64,000 nucleotides of DNA from Mucor racemosus (GCA_027405735.1 JAPEHQ010000006.1:372001-436000); one strand, 5' to 3'; shown: positions 36,711-50,789, counted from the first letter of the stretch. A program made the numbers and translations. The notes: generated from the sequence alone by a model not told the origin.

Positions 36711-38585
36711 TTATTTATGAGTTTTAACATGCTTAAATGGACAAGTCAAAGATGATGATTCTGCATAATCACTACTAGATTGACAGGAATTGACTTCACC
36801 CTCCTCCAAAATATCATTACTTCTATTGATTTTTCTTCTAACCATAAAAGCAGCTAAACATGAACAACTTGCAATAGCAGAACATACAAAAAATGTGAGA
36901 TTAGGCATTATCGAAACAGATGAACTGTAGATAGAGTTGATTCCCAAATGAGAAATGATCACTATTCAATCATGTAAATAAGTTTGCATTTGAAGGATTT
37001 CATGTTTCGATTTAATAACTTACTTGCAAGTGAATCCAAGATAGCAAAAGCACCCAAGAGTTCACCCACTTCGGTTGGTTTAACACAAGTTGTTAATAAA
37101 CCACGAATTGAAGGTTGCGCCAACATGGAAAAACTTTGTAACATGCCAGCAATGGTAAATAAAACCACATTGGATGCTAAACCTGACAAAGCCAAGCATA
37201 CAGCATCCATACCAATACCAATCCTCACCATCCAAATATCGAAAATGGTTGAATTGCTCACTAATTTCTCTTGATCAGCTGCTGAAGGAGTATACGCTTT
37301 TGGGCATTTCTTCTTGAATAATTTAGCCAGTAATGGCAAAATACCAATCATCATCATCAACTTCAATAAAGATGTACATGTGTAGTATAAACTACCTTCA
37401 TATGCTGTCCATTTGAATTTCAGCATTGCGTACAGTAAAGTAGGTGGTCGCTTGACAAGTGTCAAAAGAAATTCGGCTAATGCAATGCATGGCAAAGCAT
37501 ATCTTGTCAAGTGAATAGGTCGACCTTTAAAGAGAATTTTGAGTGCTGAAAATATACGAAGACGGTTGCATAGTCCCACCGATTTTTTGTTTGTGCGCTC
37601 TTGCCCATCTTCTTGTTGTTGATATTGGTTGATGAATTGATTTGATTCTGGCAACAGAAAAGCAGTATACAACACATTAATAATGTCCACTATGAAGGCA
37701 ATGTAAAATACATTGACGACGCTGCCTGTATGCTTAAGAATTAAACTACTAACAAAGGGCCCAATTGCAGATCCAATAAATAAACTTGCCATTAATCTGG
37801 CAAATATGACAGTTCTTTAGATAGATTTTATTAGAATACAATCAATAATTAGGTTTCTATATTTACCTTGAATCGGCCGATGTGCAATCGGCGATGTAAG
37901 CTTGAACAGCAGCCATTAAAACGCTTTCACCAGCCATCATGCCTCGAATTAATGGCCCCAGAAATAACAGAGTAATACCAATAGTATCATGGTATTTTGC
38001 TGTTAGCAGATCGCAAGAAACATATATTAAATTGCCTAATGTTGATATACGCAGAACTAAAGAACGACCTTTACGATCAGAGAGTCGCCCGTAAAAACCA
38101 GCGCCTAGCAATGCTGTTGTAAAAAAAAAAAACTCCAACTTAATACGTTATGTTCTTTTAACAAGGAACTTTATACTTTACTAGATGCATATGTCAAAAA
38201 CATAATGGCAGCTTGAGCTTTAGAAACCATCTTTTGAACGGGAGGAATGGCACAATCTTTAAAGGGTATAAGATTATCATCAATATCGTTTTGTGTTTTA
38301 TAATATCTACAACAACAAAAAGAAGATAAGAAAAACAATGCTTCTTTTTGTATGTCTAAACTTTACATGTTGCAGAATACTTCTGTATAAAACTGTACAT
38401 GAGGTGCAAACAACGCTCTATTAAAACAATATGATTTTGAGTTCCAAACAATGATATTCAATTGTAGTAAAAAAAACAACTTACCCTCCCGAGAATGCAA
38501 CTAAAAACATGGGAAATATAGCATACCAATAAGATGGTGCTTTCTTTTTCGTCCCAGTTGCAAATAAGGGTGTACTTTCGTTCAT
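36711..38585 (-). CDS. Major facilitator superfamily transporter (SLC46/TetA-like)
   Basis: About six exons, starting MNESTPLFATGTKKKAPSYW at 38585 and ending SLTCPFKHVKTHK, roughly 530 aa. Introns are short and in phase (for example ..VAFSGG|ALFAPHVQFY..). Between TM2 and TM3 is the MFS signature loop GFYGRLSDRKGRSLVLRIS. Further membrane segments include TLGNLIYVSCDLL, ITLLFLGPLIRGMMAGES and LFIGSAIGPFVSSLIL. The stretch AYIADCTSADSRT recalls the SLC46/tetracycline-exporter branch. About twelve hydrophobic segments and a polar cytosolic loop after TM6 (QQQEDGQERTNKK) complete the fold. Substrate unknown. The final exon joins at LDSLA|MIISHLGI. Confidence 0.87.
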
Positions 38586-41500
38586 TAATGTAAGTGTGGG
38601 TAGTGTAAGAAAGGTACTCGATTAGAAAACTTTTTTTTTTTCTGTTTTATGTATCCCGTTTCCGAATGAATAATAATGTTTTCATGTCTCACTGGTAATT
38701 CAAAATCTGTAATTTGCTTGATTGGTCAAGGGTGAATGCTGTCAATAAGGACTACCTTTTTCATATAAAAACTGCTGATTATTTTACCTGTTTGATTTTG
38801 CTTTATGAACTCAAATAAAATTGAGGGGGGATCGAGCTATTGATAAGTATATATGACAGCAAAGACAATTGTATTTCACTAGAGATATGTGAAAGTATTA
38901 TTAGTACATATCATATGTTGCACAGCTTGTTGGTATCCCATAATTTCAATCTCCTGATGAAGAATGCATTGTATTTTTTATTTATTGCAGGTGAGATGCA
39001 TCAATCATTTTTGTCTTTTAATAGAGTCGTTTTTATCTGATGTCTAATATTTTAGCTCTCATACTTGCTCAGGGTGTTATTAAGCGTTACGAAATTTATA
39101 AATCAGTAACGCTCCATACTCCATATGGTGAAAACGTTATAGATTATAGATAAACCATGAGAATTTTTTGATCTTCAAAATCGGAGCGTGCCACCTTTTA
39201 TAAAACTAACCTCATACTAAACGCTTTTGGGATGCACCTTAGGCAATGCTAAATACATATAATCTGGTTGCAGTATACTACCTATCCATAAATTTATTCT
39301 ATATCTCACGAAAGACTAAAAAACAGGTAAAGTTCACGGCTTTTTTTCTTAAAAACTGAGTCTTCTTTTTCATCCCTGCTCTACTTTTTTTCTCACTAAA
39401 CAATACAAAGAAAAAATGATATATAAATGTACCTGAGATGTTCAACTTTAATCCAAAAATGAGTATCCAAAAATATCCTATCTTTTGCAGTTGGTATTAA
39501 TTTTTCAATGCTAATGTTTCAGATTTTTTACGCGTATTTCACTACTAAAAATTAAAAAACTCGAAGCTTCATATCTCTACAAAAAATTAAGCTATTCTAA
39601 TACTTTCTAATAATAAAACTTACTTGTTTTAAAGCACTATATAGCATATCTCAATATGAAAAAGTTCCAAGCAATTTTATTTTTTTTCCATTTTTTTGAC
39701 ATTTTTGTAATAGATTTCCAAATATTCGTTAAATTAAACAGCATTTTTTTTTTTTACATTTATGTCATTGACCTCGTTAAGCTCTCTCGGTACTAACTTA
39801 GTTTTTTTCAAAATATTAATTTTTCGTGGAGATATCCTCAAAAATGTGCATCAAGGGACACTTTCATTTCTAGCTTCAATTTTTCCCTTATATACCCTCA
39901 TCCCAAATTCTGAATTTGAAAAAAAATTGACAAAAATCTCGCTTTCTCTATGAAAAATGTAACTAAAAGATTCAACAATGGCTAGATCGATAGCTAATAT
40001 TTTTGCGCATCATCTCAATGTTTTATATTTGAATTATACTTATAAAAAGTGATGTGTATCTTTAAAAAACCTCCAAAATTTCAATTGAATTTTACACAAA
40101 ATTTAACGTAAAACATTTATCTGAATTTTATTTAGCTGGATGAAAAATCCAAAAGTGTACAATAACCATTTAATACGCTAGGTTTATTTACTTTGTAGTT
40201 CATGAGCTATTAAACGATTTTGTTTTTTTTGTCATTTTTTGACAGATTTCGCAACAAATTGATTTTGGGACTCAGTTATGATAGGTTCTAAGCTATAATG
40301 TGAGCTATTATTTTGATTATCTCGACAAAAAATTAACATTTTTCGCTGAAATAAAAAATGCAGAGTAGCTTGGCATTAGATCTATCTTGTGAATGAATAT
40401 AAAAAATTAGAAGCTCAATTTAAGTGCTCAATTTTTTATAATCAATTTCCGGTCAATATTGGTCAACCACCTCGGTCAATGCTTGGCCAGTGCATTTATA
40501 TCCTGGTACTGATATTATTATTTTCCGAGAGATATTGATGGCCTATAGAGGAGCCAAGGTAACATATTCTTCAAAGAGCCTATGTGCATAATTCGACTCA
40601 ATATGTGTTGGAAACATCCGAAAACCATTTAAAAACTATCTGAAAGTTATTTTTTGCAACAATAAAAAAACGATAATAGAAGTTTTACCTCAGCAAATTT
40701 TGAGCCTGTGCTGAACTAGGATACTATTTCCCCACATAAGAAATTAAATGTTATCTCACATAAAACCATGCTCTAATATTTCAATAGAGATAACATGAAT
40801 TTAACAGTAAATACAGAAAGTATTAGTAATTTAACATATAAATAAAATAGACCGAATCATAAACAAAGCAAATTGATTCATAAAATAAGCTGAAGAAACA
40901 CATAGATCAAAGTAAGGATTGCTCTATGCGGATCATTAACAAATATGCCAAAAACGGGCATTAAAAGACCGCCTTGATTATGTAAATCAAGAAGCTCAAT
41001 ATAAACTTTAAAATCACAAACAAACTAATTGATTTACCAAAAAGAATAAACATATGGATATTGCATGAAGACAATGGAATCATGCTTCAATCATTTAATA
41101 AGTAGCATGATGATATATGTATGGAATGCAGCATTGTCTGATTCGCATGTTAAACATCACGGTTTGACAGAAGTCCTAAGTTGGTAATTCGGTTATTCCT
41201 AATTCTGATAGATCACTGACAGTTACGGTGCAACTCCCAGATATAACAAAAGCACAACTAATATAAATAGAGTAGAAATATAGACCTATTGCACACTATC
41301 CATTTTTTGAATAAAGAAGGATTTAAACTGTATCTTTTTTCAAAGCTTTTATTCTACATTTTACTGCAGAGCCTAATAACTTTCCAACTTTATATGAGAG
41401 TAGGGACACATTTTTGCCGCGCTGATCTCAAGACCCAACGTCCACAGCCTCTTGTATGACAAGAAAACCATTGCCAAAGTGAACCTATAGCTTGCTGCGC

Positions 41501-43136
41501 ACTTTCATTGGAAACATCAATTTAAGTACGGTCTCTATGATGAATACTAATTAAAATAAGCTGCCACTCCGCATGGACATAGATATAAATGGATACTACA
41601 AGTACTTCAGTTATTAGCATTTATGGGTCGTCATTATGCATTCGGTTAGTTCGAGCGTTAAGTTAGTTGCCTGCTATTACACTACAGCCAAATTATGCTT
41701 CCCATGGGCATAATGATCTGCACAAATGGGCAGAATTATGGAATATGTACACATTTATCCACTATATTGATCTCCATTTCATCTGATTCTCAATTAAAGT
41801 ACAGCTGACATGAATAGACATTTCACTACTAAATGATATATGCTGGTTCATACTAATATAAATTTTCTACCAAGCTTCTATCCTAGCAACTTATAGTTAA
41901 AGACCAATCAACATACTGTGGATTTAATCACACCATTATGATCAAGGACCCATGAATTCTATGAATACACCGATTGGTTACTATCAAGATTTATGTCTGA
42001 CAAAGGATATTATTGGCTATGTATGGACCTAGGAATGCTTACCTAATCTCTCTGATGAAAACTATATAAAGAGGACATTTATTTATTACAAAAGTCCTCA
42101 AGTAGAATTTTACTTGATAATAAAACCCTAATGTTATCTAGTCGAATTCCTATTGTTTTTTTATACTTTTTTCCGTGAATAGCTCTGTCTGTTCCACAAG
42201 AATAATAGAAAATTTTGTGCAGATCAGGCAGCCCAGATGAGCAGAGCAATGAGATCGATGCTTTTTAGTCAATTTACTAAAGTATATCAATCATAATATA
42301 ATTAATAACGAAAATAATTTGAATGGTTTAAAGCAGATATGAGTCACTCTGATTCAACAGAATTGTCTAATTGACGACATATATCAATTTAAAATTTGGG
42401 GTTTGAAAGAGTTCTGCCCATTTTCTTCTTTTGGGGACCAAATGGGAACAACGACAACAACCTGCTTGGTAACACTAAAAGTATTTATTCCTCTGTAAAT
42501 TCCTGTTTGTTGCACACAAAATCAACTGATTTAGGATTAATTTTTCTGTTTTCTTCCCCACTCTTTCGTCAGCTCGTTTATTTATGTTTAAAACGACAAC
42601 AAAAAGACCAACATTTTTTATAAACTGAAATAAAGTAGCAGGTACAAGTACATGTTTTTCCTATTGTTTATTTAGAAATGAATTATTAACTGTTAATGTT
42701 AGGGTGAGTTATAATATTTTTTTCGAACAAAAAAAGCATCCAAGACTAGTTAGTCATTTTGTTCCATCATCTACGTTATAATAATCATTGCTTTTTTGGT
42801 CTAAAGTCGATATTTACCTGCAGAAAAACTGGAGATTATAAAAGTATGTATAGCATTGACTTGATTTGAATGAATGAATAAACCCTTGTTAATCTATTTA
42901 GTCTCTAAACAATATTTGTTTCTGTTTAATGACCAACAGCCAAGAAAAGGAAAACAAGATGTTGTCTTGTATACTACTATCAATTATCAAAGTACACCAT
43001 AATCATTACTTGTTAATTGATTTTACTAATAAATCAATTTTTATATGTCAAAAGTAAAGTCGAATTCAGTTTATAATGCTTGAAATAATTCAATCATGCT
43101 AACTTACATGGTTTATCATCTCTTGCTCATTCAATT
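38586..43136. other. Gene-poor interval holding repeat R copy 3
   Basis: 4.5 kb without a convincing gene. The upstream region of the MFS gene occupies the first few hundred bases. The family R repeat is listed separately. 40.4-42.4 kb reads like long-decayed DNA: many short broken frames and no intact domain. The 75-codon plus ORF at 42396 is unconvincing. Confidence 0.5.
39290..40350 (+). repeat. ~1.1-kb dispersed repeat family R, copy 3
   Basis: Shares with copy 2 the TATCTCACGAAAG start block and the segment encoding ILIFRGDILKNV. Its ORF at 39762-39953 (63 codons) is close to that of copy 1 on the protein level, with FLASIFPLYTLIPNSE identical. Confidence 0.72.
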
Positions 43137-43674
43137 GGTTGTATTCCACCTACTACTATTATACATTATCACCTTCTACAGTATCAATACATCTTATAAT
43201 CTATTGACTACGGCATGTATTGAAGTGTAAGTCTTGATATCGGATATAAGAAACTTCTAGCGTAATAATAAGTTTATTCTAGTAATTACCAAGAACGCTT
43301 GGACCTCAATTATGACACCATACTATTTCATCCCAGCGGTTAATCAATTCAGTAGCTATCAAATCAACATCCAAGTACATTTAGCGCAGCATTGAAACAA
43401 AACAACTCACAAGCTCTGCAAGGACAACGGTTAAATTATGATTGATCCATTTCAATCCATAGATTACTATCAAACAGATCTAATGGTTCAATAGTGTGTT
43501 TAATTACATCTCAGGATTTCAATGTCAAATCAATATAAAAAGCCATACTTTTATATCTAAATAAACGATATCTTGTTTTTATTATACAGTTGAAGAACTG
43601 ATTCGTTACTCATTCTTTTTTAATTGTATTCTTTTTTAAGTATTATTTATTAATCCTGATAATATACGACACAA
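43137..43674 (+). repeat. LTR-like repeat, copy 2
   Basis: Matches copy 1 along its length, from TTGTATTCCACCTACTA to ATACGACACAA, but lacks the 231-bp MITE. It therefore shows the empty site (CTAGCGTAATAATAAGTTTA). A TATAAAAAGCC box and AATAAACG lie in the 3' third. No flanking coding sequence for a retroelement. Confidence 0.6.
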
Positions 43675-44254
43675 TTGCTATTTGCTATATTTGACATTAA
43701 TATTATTTCGTTTATACTGCTAATCGACTCATTTGTCCATTAGAGTTAACAGTTAACTTACTATTCTTGATTAGCGTATCTATAATAAAGGTCCATTCGT
43801 AGCTCATGATGTTATGCAAAGCTATTGAAAGGAGTTTTGGGTAGTTGCTGGATAAACTTAGTACTTTAGGAGTCATTTATATCCCGTATCAAGGTTTTTA
43901 TTTCAATAAATGTTGTAGTAAATAGATTTTAAGATGTATTGATACTGTAGAAGGTGATGACATATGGTACTTTGGTGGCATACAACAGCCTCAATGTACA
44001 TTGGGTATCTGTTTTTTGCCAGTTGTATTTTTTCTAATTCATTAATATTCAGGAATATTGAACGATGATTTGTAGCACTACTAAAAAAAAAGAATAAATG
44101 CGTCAAGATTAGGGATGCTGTTGTCGAGGTCAGCTTATACTAGTAAATTTGGCTGGCAAAGCCCGGCTCGACACCAATGCTAGTCTGATACGCCTTATCA
44201 AACGGCGAATAATATTCTTGAAATATGAAAACAAAAAGAGAGAAACAACATACG
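43675..44254. other. Flank of the inverted repeat with a family D remnant
   Basis: Contains a segment (about 43985-44075) related to the distal part of family D: TTAATATTCAGGAATATTGAACGATGATTTGTAGCACT corresponds, in pieces, to 45.80-45.84 kb. This provides an empty site for the MITE at 760-906. No gene recognised. Confidence 0.5.
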
Positions 44255-45252
44255 TAGAAAAGATTTTTCAAGGCTTTACATTATTTGGCGCAATTAAAAC
44301 CCTACTAAATTGCTCATTTTTTCCAATGTAAAAGCAGTATTACAGCGCATGCATAACCACAAAATAAACAAAGTAGGCAATAACTGTTATCATAGAAACA
44401 TACATTTTTTTACCAGAAAAACTGTTTGTTATATCATACATTCATTAAAAAATTGCAAAAGTGAGCCCACAGAGCGACGCCATAATTGAGCATAGCAAGA
44501 TCGAATGGCTAAGTCTCTTATACTATGGTATACAGTATATCTAGGAAGTCTTAAATAAAAAAGCGGTTGTTTTTATAATTTTTCTTATATCCAACCACGT
44601 ACAGTCTGAAAATTCAGACTTTGTAGCGGACATTTTCGGGGCTCATTTTATCCTTACTAACACTCATGATTTTGATCAAAAAACAGAAAAATCAATTTTT
44701 GATACCAAAATCAACGTTTAAATATACTACATTGTGAGAGAAAATTGTAGCCATAACTAATACACATTTTATAAAAGCTTAATATTAAATGTTAAGTAAT
44801 GAAACTTTGTACTTTTGCCCGAAAAACGGATTTTTGATTAAAGGATTTTCATGTAATATTTTGCAATAAAAAGGTTTGTTATTTTTTATTGAGCAAATAG
44901 AGCGCTAAATTTTTTATATGTGTATATTTTTTGTTTTTATAATTAGTAGTATAATTAACTCTAGATTTGCAAAACCAGAAAAAAAAAATTAAAAAATGTC
45001 AAAATTGATGATCTGGACAAGAATAATTTTCAAAATTAATATTCCGTTTATAAGTCTTGTAAGTCTTAAAAATAAGAGATTTTATAATACGTGAGAACTT
45101 TTTCAAGAATTTACGATGCTGTACTCACATGATTCAAGCTTATTACTGTAAACCTTTATACATATTAATATTGTGTGGTAGTTTATTTGATGATGATATA
45201 GTCTTACTTTATAATTACTGCGCTAAAGTTGATTTACATTGAGTTTTAGTCT

Positions 45253-45450
45253 TATCTCTTCAATATCATAAAAATAGACATGGCCATCACTGGAATTTAT
45301 TATTACCGCCTTTTTACCCTCTTTGTCCCAAGCCAATTTATTCAATGCATTACTAGAACCAACCTAAGTACTTGCAAATGGTTCCTCGGTATTTGCATTC
45401 AAATTCCATAAATTAAATTGACTGGTTCTATCTACATTAGTATCAAATAT
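45253..45450 (-). pseudogene. Dynein intermediate chain fragment, left arm (copy C)
   Basis: Minus strand reads NLNANTEEPF, then a stop codon, then ALNKLAWDKEGKKA and SSDGHVYFYDIEE. The donor has mutated from GTAAGA to ATAAGA. It has two extra codons before SSDGH relative to copy A. Not functional. Confidence 0.82.
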
Positions 45451-46821
45451 ATTATCACCAGCCCGCCTTATGATAAATGTCAATCTAAAATCAGAAACAT
45501 ACCATTGTCATTGTTATAAACTATGAAAAGTTTAATTTTTAATAATAAAGCAATTAAATAAAAAACAAGATGATACTAATAGCATATGGTGAGTACTTAA
45601 CATCTAAGTAATAAGTTTGATAAAGTATGTTTTTAAGCCCTTCTTTTAAAAATCCTCAGACAAACACAACACCTTGGTCTTGTAATTTTTATCCATAAAA
45701 ATGTTGCTATTTGCAATATACAATGAATGCACCTTTTATCAACCTTGACCTCAATGTACATTGTTGGATATCAATTTTTTACCAATTGTATTTTCTCTAA
45801 TTTATTAATATTCAGTCATATTGAACGATGATTTGTAGCACTGCCAAAAAAGAAGAATGAACGCTTCAAGAGTTTCTTGCATATCAAATTATGCAATATA
45901 GTAGCAATGATTGCACTTAAATACTATGCTTTTTGAACCTATTGATGTTAATCGGAATAGCTAGTACTTTCATTCAAAAGTAAGCTTTGCTTTATAGATT
46001 TACATTCACCCATTCAATAAATGACATTGCATTCATTATCAGTTATATCGTTCAATCATTTTCATCTTGATTCGATACATTTGACAATTGAATGCCTAAA
46101 TTACACTTGACCCACCAGATATCGCTACAAAAAAGTCTCATACAAGTCGCTAAATTTATACATGAAGTGAAATTGCCATGTGGCATATTAACTTTGCTTG
46201 GTATGTGCTCGTTCTCATTAACTGTAAGGGAATGGCGTGATATATATTTACATGCAGTCTACCTAGATTTTGTTTCGAAAGTGGTCAATTTGTTTAAAGA
46301 GAACAAGGGTGAGAGACTATAGAGACCCTCGTAGTCCTGAAATTTGGGATCAGATGTAGTTTGACTTTAACATCATTGATTTTTTTACTTGTTGTATTAT
46401 TATAGTAATACGAGAGTTTAGAATCAACTAACAGCAATATAGTTTTATATTTAAATTGTATTGATGTGAACTACTGGCAGTCTTTCACACATCAAATTGA
46501 ATTAGTAATGAATAACATGAATCTGGTGTGAGAACCAAGATCATGAAATATAGAAACTTAACTATAATTTAAAATCACAAACAACAATTATAGATAATTG
46601 TATAACCTGAATTAGTAATTGCTGATCCCTTTTCCCATCAGCTTTAAAACCAAGAAGATCAAATTACTGCATTAGTAATTTGAATTAGACATTTAATATA
46701 AATACCACAACGATCCATCGAGTAGATGAATCGTTGCTTTACTTTATACCTTTAATAAACTTAGAAGAGTTATAATTGTATTTCCCATCGCTTTTTTATA
46801 ATTACGTTTTTGTAGCATGTA

Positions 46822-47684
46822 TGTTGTATCCCTCCAAGTACCATACTTTATCGCCTTCTACAGTATCAATAATATCTTACTACAATCTATTGACTACGAC
46901 TTGGATTGAAGTGCAGAGTCTTGATATCGGTTATGTATCATTCTTATTAACCGGATGTCGAATCCAAAAGTAAAACAATAGTCCAGAAACTGAAATTCAA
47001 GCCAATTAAACATCAACGAAACCACAGCTCTAGCATGATATTCCAGTATGATATTACAGCATGGTATTAAAGCATAATGTTCCACCATCATGCCACATTA
47101 GTATAATAGATAACAGTTATAATTCTTATCACATCATCATTCCCCTCAACTCAATTAGTATACAAACGCTCTTTATTTCCTTTTAATACATGAAATATCT
47201 TGATTAAATTTCTAGTTTTACTTAACATAAACATATTCTGAAAAACTAATCGGATATAATAAGAAGCTCCTAGCGCACTAAGTTTATCCAGCAATTACCA
47301 AGAACGGTTGGGACTCAATTATAACACTATATTATTTTGTCCCAGCAGTTTATCAATAAAGTGGCTATCAAATCAACATTAAAGTGCATTTAACACATCA
47401 TTGAAACAACGCAACTTACAAGCTCTGCAAGAACGGTTAAATTATGATTGATCCATTTCAATCCATAGCTCACTATCAAACAGATCTAATGGTTCAATAG
47501 TGCCTTATTAAATGACATCTTAGGATCTTAATATAAAATTAATATAAAAGTCTATAGTTTTATATCTAAATAAACAGTATCTTGTTTTTATTATACAGTT
47601 GAAAAACTGATTTATTGCTGATTCTCTTTTAATTGTAATCTTTTTTTGATTTTTATTTGTCAAACCTGATAACATAGGACAGCA
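46822..47684 (+). repeat. LTR-like repeat, copy 3, with a 318-bp insertion
   Basis: Begins TGTTGTATCCCTCC and continues with blocks shared with copies 1 and 2, such as ACCTCAATTATG/GACTCAATTATA and GAACGGTTAAATTATGATTG. The block order is interrupted at 46931-47248. The right end is more diverged than in copy 2. Confidence 0.58.
46931..47248. mobile_element. 318-bp insertion with 5-bp target duplication ATCGG
   Basis: Sequence missing from LTR-like copies 1 and 2. It is bordered on both sides by ATCGG (46926-46930 and 47249-47253), which is single (ATATCGGATATAAG) in the empty copies. A 5-bp duplication is typical of LTR-retrotransposon or hAT-independent integrase events, but the ends (TTATGTATC...AAAACTA) do not show clear TG...CA termini. 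Type not determined. Confidence 0.65.
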
Positions 47685-50439
47685 AAGGCAACTACCAAAT
47701 TTAATAAGTAAACGTCCTGTTCATGCATAATAAATGTTTTAGTGCAATGTGTTTTACATTTATTTCTAAAGAAATTTAGATTTCAAATATTGGGTTAAGT
47801 AGCTGTAAGCAAATAAACATATAAAAAAAGCCAGAAACTAGAAAAACTTTGTTTCTTGAATGAACTAATCATCTAATAATCCACCAAAAATAGTTAAACA
47901 CATTGTATTACACATTATCTACTAGATGGTTTTTAAATCTTCAAAAAATATAAATTTTTCATCGAGTTATAGATAAATTAAGATTTGATGAAATATAGTT
48001 GGCTTAAATGTAAAGCTGCGGTGCACAAAAAATCTTTATTTATGAAACAATTTGAGAGCAAAATGCTTTATTTAAAACCGTAAATTGATGCAGAATTGGA
48101 TGAGCTACAGAAACCATTTAATGGTCAGATTTCGGTAAATATACAGTTTTTTGTCAAATATTGGAAGCATTTTCTAATTTTTAGTATTTTGCACATTTAC
48201 AGCTTAAAAATAGACTACAGCTTAAAGCGCGCAATTTTATTCAAAGTCCGAAAGAGTCGATTTTGAAACAAGACATTAAATTTTTTTTTCGAGATTTTGA
48301 TAGAACGATATGATTGACCGATTTATAGCCCAGCGAAATCGACGCTCTTTAAAATTTCAAGCAATACTAGTGGCTCCCGTCATTTGAACCATTTTGTGAG
48401 GATGTGTATCGATGGTATATCTGTCATTACTCCATGGAAAATGCAGCTACAATTAATAAAAAAGGTGGAAATAAAAACGGCGCATTTTGCGCACATTGCA
48501 GTACCAAAAAAACAGAAATGCATATGCTTTAATGTTCGTTTTGGAGTGATTGAAATCATTAATCATTTGGTCAACTTTTATAAATTTGAAGATAATGCAT
48601 CATTATTCGGTTACAATTGTAGCTAGAATCCAGTAAAATAATGCAAACAAACAAGAAAATGCTGCACATTTTTTATGTTTGAAAATAAAGATCTACAAGG
48701 GTCTTCATATTTCAATTTTTAATTAATAAAAATGATTACTCATCTAGCTGATTTTTAAAGATTTCTGTATGATGTATTGTTACTCCATCCAAGATACACT
48801 TACAACAAATCAAAACAATGCAAATAAAGCTGAAAATTTGAATAAATTTGAGACAATACAAAATACAGCTGAAAAAAGACATAACACTGTTTTCTGGAGC
48901 TTTGCAAATGACCAACCATTTGACAAATTTGGCATTTCTGGCTACTGTAAATGTCAAATGTTTTTACCAGGCTTTTAAATGTAACGTAACTACTTTTCCA
49001 ATATGCATTCTTAATTCGGTGTATAATAATGGTTTGTAAAATATATGTAATCGGGAGAGATATAAATAAATCAAAAGTAGTTTGTATTTTTGAACATTAC
49101 TGTATATGATATGGCAAAGGCAATTTACAAATAAAAATTAAGAAAAATGGATATGTGAAAATAATGGCATCAGGATTATGTATTTTCTGCGAATATATAT
49201 TCTTTCAGAGAGAATGTTTTCCAACGAGTCAAATGTGTGACACTTTGGATTATTGCAATTAGATAGAGGATAAAATGGATATAATATCTTTGTTGATAAT
49301 TCCTTGAGTTCTGTTGACCCTCGATGAAAGCTTTGATCTGTATAACACAGCATCGAGTCAGGGTACCTGTTCCTAATAATCGTGGAGGTTTGAGATATAA
49401 TTCTTGAGGATTATTTGTATATAGATCTTTTCATCTAGATCTTTTAGTGTTAAGTTGATACCGATTCGAGATTGTTACATACTGTAGTAGTGATGCAGTA
49501 TTCATCTATTATAAAGACGTATTTAGACATATCAATTACTATAATAGTTTGATAGTTTATTTTTGTATGATGAAGAAGAACGTTATATGTATATCAATAT
49601 TTTGAATGTACCTACTTATAAAAACTGTTTATTTAGCTTTACTGTATACATGGATTGAAACCGTCATGTTTGCCATTAGCTTTATTTTGTAGGTGCTTGT
49701 TGCTGTTATTAACTGTAAGGAGAGATGGTGTAATATAGATTTACATGCAGGCTACTTTGGTTTTTTCTCAGAAGTCATCAATTAGTAAAATAAATTTTAT
49801 CTCAAATCTCAATATTATTAACTATTATATAGAAAATATATCCGTTATAAGCTTACTGTCGTACAAGATTGGTTTGTTGAGAATTAAAAATGTATATTAT
49901 TCTTGATTATTAAAGTATTTAATATTTACATACTATTGTTATTTAAGCTTTCAAAACATCATTGCTGATTCTTTTTAATAATAAACCTAGATTTGCAATG
50001 AATACCAATTAAGCCGATTATTGAAACCGTCCTCTTCTTGCGAATTACAACACAATTGTATGTATACATGTGAAATGCCATAAAAATTATGTGATTATTT
50101 AATGTTTCACGTACATTTGAATGTGGATTTAAAAGCAAATAAATAATTCAAAACATGAATGGGTACAGTATACTAAAGAATACAAAAACAGACAAATAAG
50201 CTATATTCATATATTTTATGTATTAAAATGTTAATGCTAGTATCACAGTAGCTTGGTTCCAGAATACATTGTACATTCAGCATTTCATCATAAAAGCAGG
50301 TTTTAATGACTATTTGAATAACGCTATTGGCATGTAAGAGGGCGAATATGCTGAGATAATAAGATAATAAAGGGAAATACACATATTCATAAAACATACT
50401 TGAAAAAATGTTTCAATCAGGTTTACAAATGTAATTATA

Positions 50440-50577
50440 CACTATGAAGATAAAAATCTCTTAATTCTCTTAATTGTGCCTCATTAAGGAAAATAAGAAA
50501 TCTTTTACTGCTTATTATTTTGAATTTCGTGTTAATTGGCACAATTAAGAGGATTGAGAGATTTTTGTTTCATAACA
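50440..50577. mobile_element. Palindromic MITE (copy 2, decayed)
   Basis: Starts CACTATGAAGATAAAAATCTC and has the family's central block with inverted arms (TAATTGTGCC...GGCACAATTA). The right end has decayed to CATAACA and no flanking duplication is left. It lies just left of the symmetry axis, close to the mirror position of copy 3. Confidence 0.8.
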
Positions 50578-50789
50578 AAACGTATTTCACTTTACATAGC
50601 TATATCATAATAACTATATATCAATATGGCTCTATTATATATAGCTTATTTTTTATAATAATTCAAGTCAAGAAAAAGGCTGTTGTCGGCATTTTATTTA
50701 CCAATTATATGGATTTACCAGCTTGTCATTGAGAAATTTTTATTATAGATCTTCTCTTCCTGGTTGATTAATTTATATTATTTTACTAT

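Larger units (their letters stand above)
44255..49063 (+). repeat. Giant inverted repeat, left arm (near-identical part)
   Basis: Reverse-complement match to 52290-57097. From about 46.09 to 49.06 kb the two arms pair with a constant coordinate sum of 101353, so there is no net indel over 3 kb, and every stretch I compared there was identical. Near the outer end (44.3-44.4 kb) small substitutions and a 1-bp indel appear. The arm contains family D copy C with a dynein pseudo-exon, LTR-like copy 3 with a 318-bp insertion, and unrecognised short ORFs (for example 48384-48626) that are duplicated in the other arm. No host gene is visible. Confidence 0.92.

Noticed and set aside
41300..42050. Decayed transposase or reverse transcriptase
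   Set aside because: Some peptide-like fragments appear in several frames, but no motif of any transposon family could be identified.
46092..46322. 76-codon ORF duplicated at 55031-55261
   Set aside because: Identity between the arms reflects the inverted repeat, not selection; it overlaps an old repeat and matches no family.
48384..48626. 80-codon ORF duplicated at 52727-52969
   Set aside because: Conserved only because the arms are near-identical; no recognisable domain or codon bias.
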